Below, one piece after another: positions 35,105 to 41,478 of a stretch of 41,478 bases of DNA (the first letter of the stretch is position 1; each line of letters starts with the position of its first letter). Source of the DNA: Dehalococcoidia bacterium UBA1328 (GTDB lineage Bacteria > Chloroflexota > Dehalococcoidia > Lucifugimonadales > Lucifugimonadaceae). Under the pieces are notes generated by a model. It searched no databases and was not told the origin of the DNA. It saw only the letters and a program-made list of their open reading frames with translations. Position numbers and translations under genes: made by a program. The DNA is taken from assembly GCA_002306815.1 (NCBI GenBank), contig DBTA01000019.1, forward strand, positions 45,856 through 87,333, read 5' to 3'.

Positions 35105-35983
35105 GTGACCACACCGGATTCTTCTTACATCGAGTGCAGTGGGCTCTTCAAGATCTACAAAGCTGCCGACCTTGAGGTTGTGGCCCTTCGCGGTCTTGAA
35201 CTTACGGTCGAAAAAGGTGAAATCATCGCCATTGTCGGTGCTTCCGGAAGTGGTAAATCAACTCTGTTGAACATCCTCGCCGGCTACGACGCTCCTTCTG
35301 CCGGGACGATCAGAGTTGGAGATTTCGATCTTCTCCAAATGACCAACAAAGAAGTTGTCGATTATCGCCGTCACGAAGTTGGATTTATCTGGCAAGAAAC
35401 TTCTAGAAATCTCTTTCCGTACCTCACGGCGCTCGAAAACGTAGAGCTTCCAATGGTGATTTCTGGCGCTCCAAGTCCGGAACGACGTAAGCGAGCACAG
35501 GAATTACTCGATGTTGTGGGACTCGGTGACCGGGCGGATCACAAGCCAGCGCAACTTTCAGGTGGTGAGCAACAGCGAGTTGCTATTGCTGTTGGACTCT
35601 CGAACCAACCACCTCTACTGCTTGCCGATGAGCCAACAGGTGAACTTGATGACCAGACTGGGCAGGAAGTTCGTGATCTCCTGAACAAGGTCAACCAGGA
35701 ACTCGGTACAACCACCGTGATCGTTACACATGACCCAGCTATCGCCACCAGTGTGGGACGTGCAGTTGCGATCAAAGACGGCAAGACCAGCACGGAAACC
35801 ACGCGAGAAGTTTCATTCGAACGTCGACTCGGCGGTGAAGCGTCTGGAACCGAAGAGTTCTTGCTGATCGATTCAGCAGGTTCGGTACAAATCCCGCGTG
35901 ACATGCTGGACAATCTGAACATCGGACGTCGAGTTCGGGTAGATGTTAAAGATGGAAGGGTGACACTTGAGTCAGGCGACTGA
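35105..35983 (+). CDS. ABC transporter ATP-binding protein with AbrB-like C-terminal tail
   Basis: MacB/LolD-type ATPase of 292 residues. Walker A GASGSGKST is at 45-53, the Q-loop Gln97, the signature LSGGEQQR at 151-158, Walker B LLADEPTGE at 172-180 and the switch His209. The body ends near 240; a linker leads to about 38 residues (252-290) that resemble the AbrB/SpoVT swapped-hairpin: LIDSAGSVQIPRDMLDNLNI then RRVRVDVKDGRVTLE. In DNA-binding AbrB proteins this fold dimerises, so here it may join ATPases or sense something. The start is GTG at 35105, 31 bases after the permease. It overlaps the next gene by 17 bases. Confidence 0.9.
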   Translation: MTTPDSSYIECSGLFKIYKAADLEVVALRGLELTVEKGEIIAIVGASGSGKSTLLNILAGYDAPSAGTIRVGDFDLLQMTNKEVVDYRRHEVGFIWQETSRNLFPYLTALENVELPMVISGAPSPERRKRAQELLDVVGLGDRADHKPAQLSGGEQQRVAIAVGLSNQPPLLLADEPTGELDDQTGQEVRDLLNKVNQELGTTTVIVTHDPAIATSVGRAVAIKDGKTSTETTREVSFERRLGGEASGTEEFLLIDSAGSVQIPRDMLDNLNIGRRVRVDVKDGRVTLESGD

Positions 35984-36743
35984 TCAACTGGCAGAGCGAG
36001 ATTCTCGCGGTGCCACCGATCCGATTATCCAGGCGATAGATGTAACGCGTGAGTATCAGCTTTCCGGTGAGATGGTTCACGCCGTTCAATCGGTAACGCT
36101 GGACGTAAACCGCGGTGAATTCATCACCCTGGTCGGGCGTTCTGGTTCCGGCAAAACCACTCTGTTGAACATGCTCGCCGGTCTCGATCATCCGACATCG
36201 GGTCGCGTGCTCTTCGAAGGAGACGATATGGCGAACTTCAGCGAAAAGCAGTTCATCGGACTTCGTCGTCATCGGATCGGAGTGGTTTTCCAGTCGTTCG
36301 CACTGCTCCCGCTTCTGTCGGCATACGAAAACGTTGAGCTACCAATGCGAATAGCAGGTATTGGAGCTTCAGAGCGTTCTAAGCGAACCAACGAAGTGCT
36401 CGATATCGTGGGATTGAGTCGGCGTGCCAAGCACCGCCCATACGAACTCTCCGGTGGTGAACAGCAGCGAATTTCAATCGCGCGTGCCGTAGCCATGCGA
36501 CCGAACGTGATCCTCGCTGATGAACCAACAGGGGAGCTCGATTCAGTCAACGCAGCCGAGATATTTGGACTGTTCCGACAAATGGCTAGCGATGAAGACA
36601 TGTCGATCGTTGCAACAACACACGATCGGACGCTTCTCGATCTTGCGGACAAGATCTACACCGTTCACAACGGTCAGATAGAACTCTCCGAGGTTGGTGA
36701 GAATATCGACGCACACGCTCAGTTCCGAAGGCCTGACGCTTAG
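35967..36743 (+). CDS. ABC transporter ATP-binding protein (MacB/LolD type)
   Basis: Second ATPase of the operon, 258 residues: Walker A GRSGSGKTT, VVFQSFALLP (Q-loop), LSGGEQQRISIARA signature, ILADEPTGELD Walker B and TTHD switch. It is the plain form without the AbrB-like tail. The start codon is TTG at 35967, preceded by a strong GGAAGGG, and it overlaps the previous gene by 17 bases, so translation is coupled. With one fused permease and two different ATPases the complex may be an ATPase heterodimer. It is convergent with purK, 25 bases apart. Confidence 0.92.
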   Translation: MSQATDQLAERDSRGATDPIIQAIDVTREYQLSGEMVHAVQSVTLDVNRGEFITLVGRSGSGKTTLLNMLAGLDHPTSGRVLFEGDDMANFSEKQFIGLRRHRIGVVFQSFALLPLLSAYENVELPMRIAGIGASERSKRTNEVLDIVGLSRRAKHRPYELSGGEQQRISIARAVAMRPNVILADEPTGELDSVNAAEIFGLFRQMASDEDMSIVATTHDRTLLDLADKIYTVHNGQIELSEVGENIDAHAQFRRPDA

Positions 36744-36768
36744 TTAGTCGACCAACCTGCAGATACGA

Positions 36769-37935
36769 CTACGCTCGTGAGCGACGCCACGCCCTGTCTC
36801 GTGCCTCTGTGGCAATGTAGAGAGCGTCCTCGACCGTATCCGCAGTCACATTGATATGACCCATCTTGCGCCCCCCTCGTGGTTCGGCTTTGCCGTAAAG
36901 GTGAAGGCTTACTCCGGGCAGTTCAAGCGCTCGTGCCCAGTCGGGATCGCCATCTGTGTCTTCCCACACATCACCCAGTAAGTTGACCATCACGGTTGGA
37001 GAGTGAAGTTTGGGCTCCATAATCGGCATTCCAGACAACACCCGAACAAGCTGTTCGAACTGCGAAGTATCACAACCGTCCATCGTGTAGTGACCCGAAT
37101 TGTGTGGCCGTGGCGCCAACTCGTTGACTAGAAGCTCATTTTCCTTCGTAATGAACATTTCCACGGCAATAAGGCCAACAACATCTAGTTGTACAGCAAC
37201 ATCGGTAGCAAGAAGGCGAGCGTTCTCGATCACACTGTCAGAAACCCGTGGCGGAACAATCGATACGTCGAGGATGTGATTACGGTGAATGTTCTCCGCA
37301 GGTGGGAACGTGGCTGTTCGGCCATCTGACGTTCGGGCGCAAATTGCCGAAATCTCCATTTTGAATTGCACAAACTGCTCAACGATCAGTTGCGTTCGAC
37401 GTGAAGCAAGCAATTCGTAGGAATGCTCAATATCTTCCGCACGAGTGATGATCGCCTGCCCTTTGCCGTCGTATCCCTCGGTCGCAGTCTTTAAAACGAT
37501 CGGATAACCAAGATATTCAGCCGCGTTTTTGAGATCCGCTAATGACTCAACCTGTCGGAAAGGAGCAACCGAAATTCCGGCTTTGAGAAGTGCGTTCTTT
37601 TCGTGGATTCTGTTCTGAGTAGTTCTCAATACGGATGCAGAAGGATGAACTGGTGTAAGTTCAGCAGCCGCTGAAACCGAGTCGGCATCGACGTTCTCGA
37701 ATTCGTAGGTAATTACGTCGGTCGCACGCGCCAGCTCGCGTGTAGCGTCTCGATTCTCGTAAGCTTCGGCAATTTGTCCGTCTGCGACCTGCGCTGTGGG
37801 ACTACCCGTATCTGGATCTAGCACGATGGTCTTGTAGTTCATCTGTCGTGCTGAAATCGCGAGCATTCGCCCCAGCTGACCACCGCCAATTATTCCGATG
37901 GTAGAGCCAGGATTGAGAATTGATTCCCTTTGCAT
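36769..37935 (-). CDS. purK: N5-carboxyaminoimidazole ribonucleotide synthase
   Basis: ATP-grasp enzyme of purine synthesis (388 residues) that carboxylates AIR to N5-CAIR using bicarbonate and ATP. GIIGGGQLGRMLA at the N-terminus, VLKTATEGYDGKGQ in the ATP-grasp core, EMFITKENELLVNELAPRPHNSGHYT and the C-terminal GRKMGHINV are diagnostic. It follows purE by only 3 bases, the classical purE-purK pairing, so it must be co-transcribed with purE and controlled by its leader. Confidence 0.95.
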   Translation of the reverse strand: MQRESILNPGSTIGIIGGGQLGRMLAISARQMNYKTIVLDPDTGSPTAQVADGQIAEAYENRDATRELARATDVITYEFENVDADSVSAAAELTPVHPSASVLRTTQNRIHEKNALLKAGISVAPFRQVESLADLKNAAEYLGYPIVLKTATEGYDGKGQAIITRAEDIEHSYELLASRRTQLIVEQFVQFKMEISAICARTSDGRTATFPPAENIHRNHILDVSIVPPRVSDSVIENARLLATDVAVQLDVVGLIAVEMFITKENELLVNELAPRPHNSGHYTMDGCDTSQFEQLVRVLSGMPIMEPKLHSPTVMVNLLGDVWEDTDGDPDWARALELPGVSLHLYGKAEPRGGRKMGHINVTADTVEDALYIATEARDRAWRRSRA

Positions 37936-37938
37936 TGA

Positions 37939-38439
37939 TTACTCGGCCTCAGGTTTTACTAACGTACCAGATTCGATCTCGGCTGTGATTTGGGCGCGAC
38001 GCTTCTCGATTGTTTCCTGAACTTTAGGATCAACAAGACCTATGATTTGAGCTGCCAGTATTCCGGCGTTTACAGCTCCCCATTCACCGATTGCAACGGT
38101 ACCCACGGGGTATCCACGAGGCATCTGAACCATGGACATTAACGAGTCCATACCGTCGAGGTGTGGTCCTACACCTGGAACACCAATCACCGGCAGTACA
38201 GTCTTCGCTGCAGTCATGCCAGGAAGATGAGCAGCACCGCCTGCGCTTGCCACAATGACTTTGATACCACGTTCTTTCGCCTCTTCGGCAAACTTGAACA
38301 TCAGGTCGGGCGTACGATGCGCGGAAATTACTCGAATTTCATGTGGAACCCCAAGCTCTCCAAGCATGTCGGCAGCATGTTGCATGGTTGGCAAATCTGA
38401 CGTGCTACCCATAATCACTGAAACGAGTGGTTGTGCCAT
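37939..38439 (-). CDS. purE: N5-carboxyaminoimidazole ribonucleotide mutase
   Basis: Class I PurE of 166 residues, which shifts the carboxyl group of N5-CAIR to form CAIR; it works after PurK. VIMGSTSDLPTMQHA, the SAHRTPD motif and GGAAHLPGMTAAKT hold the substrate phosphate and active-site His. The ATG at 38439 starts the conserved MAQPLVSVIMGS. The frame is open upstream to 38532, but that section overlaps two leader hairpins and is not family-like. It is divergent from the alpha/beta hydrolase at 38546, so the 106-bp space holds both promoters. Confidence 0.95.
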   Translation of the reverse strand: MAQPLVSVIMGSTSDLPTMQHAADMLGELGVPHEIRVISAHRTPDLMFKFAEEAKERGIKVIVASAGGAAHLPGMTAAKTVLPVIGVPGVGPHLDGMDSLMSMVQMPRGYPVGTVAIGEWGAVNAGILAAQIIGLVDPKVQETIEKRRAQITAEIESGTLVKPEAE

Positions 38440-38470
38440 CTTTTGACGCTCCAAATTGCGAGTTGTGTCG

Positions 38471-38491
38471 TGACGGATTAGCGACCCGTCA
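38471..38491 (-). promoter_or_regulatory. Leader hairpin 2 of purE
   Basis: TGACGG and CCGTCA pair perfectly around 9 bases, about 32 bases upstream of the purE ATG. It directly follows leader hairpin 1 in the direction of purE transcription. Confidence 0.45.
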
Positions 38492-38493
38492 AT

Positions 38494-38527
38494 TTTACAG
38501 TCGCCCCGGCGTTGGCGTGACTGTAAA
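38494..38527 (-). promoter_or_regulatory. Leader hairpin 1 of purE / operator-like inverted repeat
   Basis: TTTACAGTC and GACTGTAAA form a perfect 9-bp pairing with an inner GCC/GGC. It sits between the purE leader and the start of the divergent hydrolase gene, so it could equally be a DNA operator shared by both promoters. No T run follows. Confidence 0.5.
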
Positions 38528-38545
38528 TCCAATTAGAATCATTCG

Positions 38546-39280
38546 ATGCCAATCCTAAAGCTTGATTCTCTCGAAGTTCATTACGAAACCACGGGTTCGG
38601 GTCCCTTATTAATCCTGCACCACGGATTCGGTTCATGGGGAAGCGATTGGAATCGTGGAGGTTGGCTCGAATCGCTTGAACCCCACGCAACAGTAATGAT
38701 TTTCGACGCTATTGGGCACGGCTTATCTACTCGATCTCACGACCCTCATGATCACACAGTCGAAAAACGAGCGGCAATAGTAAATGCGCTTGCTGACGAA
38801 TACGGTGCAAAAAAGTACTCGTATGTTGGATTTTCCATGGGCGGACGAACCGGCCTGGAGCTTGCTGCTTCAACGCCAGAGCGACTAAATCTACTCGCTG
38901 TGGGCGGGATGCACTTGCTTCCTCCCTCGGCTAACTCTCAGCGATTTATTCGTCATATGCGAGTGTTGAGGTCAGGCAGAGCCAAATCGGTCGAAAAACC
39001 CGATGGGGCACGACCCGGCAATGATCCCCTCGCGCTTGCTGCATCACACGAAGCGTTGTTGTGGTGGCAAGGCGCGGGGGATAGACTCGGTGGTCACACC
39101 GCACCCACAATGCTTTTCTGTGGTGAAGAAGACGCACATTTTCCACACGCAAAGTCCTCGGCTGAGCAGCGTGGTTTCGAGTTTTTAGGACTTCCTGACA
39201 CAGATCATGACAGCACATTCTTCTCATCAAAACTCGCCGTCGACTCAGTGACTGATTTTGTCGTTCGCCACATTGGCTAA
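38546..39280 (+). CDS. Alpha/beta hydrolase
   Basis: Serine hydrolase of 244 residues with the classical layout: LHHGFGSWGSDW for the oxyanion hole, FDAIGHGLS after strand 4, Ser97 in GFSMGG, the acidic residue in FCGEEDAHFP and the His in DTDHDST. It belongs to the broad group including 3-oxoadipate enol-lactonases, MhpC-like and haloperoxidase-like enzymes, too wide to name a substrate. It is divergent from purE and has no clear partner downstream. Confidence 0.87.
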   Translation: MPILKLDSLEVHYETTGSGPLLILHHGFGSWGSDWNRGGWLESLEPHATVMIFDAIGHGLSTRSHDPHDHTVEKRAAIVNALADEYGAKKYSYVGFSMGGRTGLELAASTPERLNLLAVGGMHLLPPSANSQRFIRHMRVLRSGRAKSVEKPDGARPGNDPLALAASHEALLWWQGAGDRLGGHTAPTMLFCGEEDAHFPHAKSSAEQRGFEFLGLPDTDHDSTFFSSKLAVDSVTDFVVRHIG

Positions 39281-39386
39281 TGCGGTTTAGGCGCGCGGGA
39301 TTTCAAATCAACCGATGATAAAATTCGCAATTGCGTGTTTTTAATTCCTTACAGCATTTCTCACATTTACGGGAGTAACTAAATCA

Positions 39387-40118
39387 ATGACAACCGGTGA
39401 CGGTTCAAACTCCGAATTCAAACGAGCGATGGTCGTAACCGCACACCCGGACGACGCCGAGTACGGGTGCTCCGGAAGTGTTGCCAAGTGGTGCCGGCTC
39501 GGATGGGAAGTCGTCTATGTACTCTGCACCGACGGGTCCAAGGGAACTGAAGATAGAAATATCACCTCGGAGCATCTTGCCGAAATCAGGGCTGAGGAAC
39601 AACGCGAAGCCGGAAAAACTCTCGGACTCAAAACGGTGGAGTTCCTCGGTTATCCAGACGGATACCTTGAGCCAACTCTTGAAGTGCGAAAAGACATCTC
39701 TAGGGAGATCCGCAAACATAAACCTGATGTACTAATCACTACCAACCCGACTCGTGACTTGCTGAGTTCTGGATATATCGGTCATCCCGACCATTTCGCT
39801 GCGGGTGAAGCGGCTTTATCAGCTGTGTTCCCTAGTGCACGCGATCACCTTACGTTCCCTGAACTTTTCTACGACGAAGGTCTAGAGCCACACAAGGTTC
39901 TAGAAGTCTGGGTGATGAGCTTCGGTGACAAGGCGAATTTTTGGAATCCTCTCACAGAGGAGGATGTTGAAACGTCGATTGCCGCGCTGAAACAGCACGT
40001 CAGTCAGGTTACCGACCCAGACGACGCCGGAAAATGGATGAAAGAGCGCCGCGCCGAACTCGGAAATAAGATCGGTGCAGACTACGCCGAATCATTCCAG
40101 AAATTCACGTTGAGTTAG
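39387..40118 (+). CDS. PIG-L / LmbE family deacetylase
   Basis: Zinc-dependent N-acetylglucosamine-type deacetylase of 243 residues. AHPDDAEYG at 19-27 supplies the His-Pro-Asp-Asp zinc and base residues, and GHPDHFAAGEAAL supplies the third zinc-binding His. Family members deacetylate GlcNAc-inositol or GlcNAc-malate in mycothiol and bacillithiol synthesis, and many others act on unknown sugars or antibiotics. The thiol role cannot be assigned here since no bshA or mshA-like gene is close. GGGAG upstream supports the ATG at 39387. A terminator follows. Confidence 0.9.
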   Translation: MTTGDGSNSEFKRAMVVTAHPDDAEYGCSGSVAKWCRLGWEVVYVLCTDGSKGTEDRNITSEHLAEIRAEEQREAGKTLGLKTVEFLGYPDGYLEPTLEVRKDISREIRKHKPDVLITTNPTRDLLSSGYIGHPDHFAAGEAALSAVFPSARDHLTFPELFYDEGLEPHKVLEVWVMSFGDKANFWNPLTEEDVETSIAALKQHVSQVTDPDDAGKWMKERRAELGNKIGADYAESFQKFTLS

Positions 40119-40146
40119 TTCTTCACTACCCATCACACTCGAGAAC

Positions 40147-40186
40147 AAAAACCCTATGCCAAATAGCTGAAATCAGGGTTTTATTT
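40147..40186 (+). terminator. Rho-independent terminator of the PIG-L gene
   Basis: AAAACCCT and AGGGTTTT pair across 19 bases, followed by ATTT. It lies about 30 bases after the stop codon and can also serve the convergent aldolase gene from the other side. Confidence 0.65.
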
Positions 40187-40227
40187 GTCCGTATTGAGCG
40201 CCTAATTTGCAGGGCCCGCGTAGAAGG

Positions 40228-41043
40228 CTAGACTACGTCCAGCGTGTCTTCAGCCGCTACTTCGGCTCCGCCAGCGAACTGGCGTAGCTCTGCGAACTCA
40301 TCTTGGATCCCTCGCAGAAGGATTCCTGCATCTGAAGAGTGGAGGATGAATCGGGCGCCAAGATCAATCGCAGTCTTAGAAGTCGAAATAGTCTGCTGGT
40401 GAATCATCGTCGGCAGTCCACGGTCATCAGCCGCCTTGATCACTTTGCTCAACGTGTCGAGGTAAATCGGGTTGTCGACTTCATCTGGGATCCCAAGCGA
40501 CGTAGTCATGTCGTTCGGGCCAATGAAAACAGCGTCTATAGGAGCACATTCAATCATTTCCTCAACATGGTTAGCAGCTGGCTCGCTTTCGACACCCATG
40601 ATGAAGATTCGGTCGCTGTTACGATTCTCTAGGTATGCCTTCGATTTCTCGCTCGGGTACTCGCCAGTCTTGACCACTCGCTCGTAGTACTCACCTTTAA
40701 GTGGGTGGGTTCGAAGCTTCATGCACGTGTGGCGAACCTCGTCGAGAGTTTCGCAGTATGGAACCAACACCCCGTCAGCACCGGCGTCGATTGCCATAGC
40801 AACCCATACTTCTTCGGTGTTAGGCGTGCGGACTATGGCCGTAATGTCTAGTGACTGCATTTGTGCAACGGTATCGGCAATAAGCTGTCGATCACGAGAA
40901 CCGTGCTCGGAATCGATCACAACAAAGTCGAGTGTGCTACCGGCGAAGACTCGCTCCCAGCGCATACTCGCTGTTGCCGAAATCATAAATCCGAATACAG
41001 GTTTCTTGGCTTTTATAGCAGCTTTCAGATCAGCCGGTTTCAT
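40228..41043 (-). CDS. HpcH/HpaI aldolase family protein
   Basis: Metal-dependent class II aldolase of 271 residues, cleaving 4-hydroxy-2-oxo acids to pyruvate (or glyoxylate) and an aldehyde. VVIDSEHGSRD holds the active-site His47, VRTPN holds the pyruvate-binding Arg, MGVESEPAANHVEEM holds the metal-binding Glu and FIGPNDMTTSLG the metal-binding Asp. GGGAG eight bases before the ATG at 41043 fixes the start, although the frame is open to 41124. Relatives process 2-keto-3-deoxy sugar acids, matching the dehydratases in the window, but they are not adjacent. Confidence 0.88.
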   Translation of the reverse strand: MKPADLKAAIKAKKPVFGFMISATASMRWERVFAGSTLDFVVIDSEHGSRDRQLIADTVAQMQSLDITAIVRTPNTEEVWVAMAIDAGADGVLVPYCETLDEVRHTCMKLRTHPLKGEYYERVVKTGEYPSEKSKAYLENRNSDRIFIMGVESEPAANHVEEMIECAPIDAVFIGPNDMTTSLGIPDEVDNPIYLDTLSKVIKAADDRGLPTMIHQQTISTSKTAIDLGARFILHSSDAGILLRGIQDEFAELRQFAGGAEVAAEDTLDVV

Positions 41044-41334
41044 GTCGTCTCCCACGATGACTTCGAATAATTGACTCGGCCAAACAGCCGACCCAATACG
41101 CGGATCGTAATAGTAACCGAACATAGCTGCGGTTGTTCGAGATGTTTAGCCGATTTTCGGTATGAGGCCATGAGGCACCGTGTTGTGATCCAGGAATCTA
41201 CCTCAACAGCCTAAGAAAAGAGTGAATGCCCGCACTATGTCTCAGATGGTCACCAGATCAAACTCTGCTGATGATACGGTTCTTGTTACCAAAATTTGTG
41301 GCATACATATAAAACACATTCGGAGATCGCCGAG

Positions 41335-41478
41335 TTGATTCACGAGAACGTTAATTTTGATTTTTACTTCATTCGCCATGGAGAGTCGCAATCGAACGTG
41401 ACCCCGGGAATTGCTGCGGGTGAGAACTTCGATGCTCCAATGACGGATCGCGGGCACCAGCAAGCGGAGGCTGCTGGT
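41335..41478 (+). CDS. Histidine phosphatase family protein (partial, runs off the right edge)
   Basis: Only the first 48 codons lie in the window. The frame reads FYFIRHGESQSN, the catalytic phosphohistidine motif Arg-His-Gly-Glu, followed by MTDRGHQQAEAAG, which is typical of phosphoglycerate-mutase-like phosphatases and cobalamin-type CobC proteins. The start is taken as TTG at 41335 with GGAGA upstream (41322-41326). A second TTG at 41296 is possible. Confidence 0.8.
   Translation, partial: MIHENVNFDFYFIRHGESQSNVTPGIAAGENFDAPMTDRGHQQAEAAG

Noticed and set aside
1..41478. CRISPR arrays, insertion sequences, prophage genes, rRNA or tRNA genes
   Set aside because: No regularly spaced repeats, transposase, integrase, phage structural genes or RNA gene folds were recognised by reading the window.

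Overview
The window looks like a chromosomal piece of an uncultured, GC-moderate bacterium. The best guess is a marine Chloroflexota lineage of the SAR202 type. The basis is gene content (enolase-superfamily and short-chain dehydrogenase enzymes, a CaiB-type CoA transferase, HpcH/HpaI aldolase, PIG-L deacetylase, FtsX-type ABC exporters), the rpmB/fakA/fakB/recG order, and a long N-terminal extension on RecG. This is inference; no rRNA gene is present to confirm it. No prophage, IS element, CRISPR array or tRNA was recognised.

Layout. 1-7.5 kb: housekeeping block with rpmB (minus) divergent from fakA-fakB-recG (plus), then an epimerase and cobO. 7.7-11.3 kb: an SDR, an NHL-repeat protein and a mannonate-dehydratase-like enolase-superfamily enzyme. 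11.3-17.4 kb (minus strand): aldo/keto reductase, then a probable operon glpK-nmrA-like-uxuA-like, then a split OsmC gene. 17.5-23.5 kb: a membrane protein, a repeat-rich gap, gamma-glutamyltransferase, a tandem pair of paralogous small Cys proteins (one interrupted by a stop), a second enolase-superfamily gene and a dCMP deaminase. 23.7-31.1 kb: trpB, a lipoprotein cytochrome c, a class III CoA transferase, an alpha/beta hydrolase, a Cys-containing unknown, a JAMM-domain protein, an SDR and an HtrA lipoprotein protease. 31.4-36.7 kb: a probable membrane microprotein followed by an ABC exporter operon (one double FtsX permease, two ATPases). 36.8-41.5 kb: purE-purK, an alpha/beta hydrolase, a PIG-L deacetylase, an HpcH/HpaI aldolase and the start of a histidine phosphatase.

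The most notable object is the OsmC-family gene at 11935-12438. Its frame is continuous except for one TGA exactly where the family carries its catalytic cysteine, so it is a candidate selenocysteine-containing OsmC. Other points of interest are an ABC ATPase with an AbrB-like C-terminal tail, an SDR with Asn in place of the catalytic Lys, a palindrome touching the uxuA-like start codon, two back-to-back hairpins in the purE leader, and a mosaic of dispersed palindromic repeats at 18.15-18.4 kb.

Metabolic reading: sugar-acid and polyol use (two mannonate-dehydratase-type enzymes of unrelated folds, glycerol kinase, HpcH aldolase), glutathione or gamma-glutamyl turnover, and peroxide defence (OsmC) beside core purine, pyrimidine, tryptophan and fatty-acid-phosphate functions.
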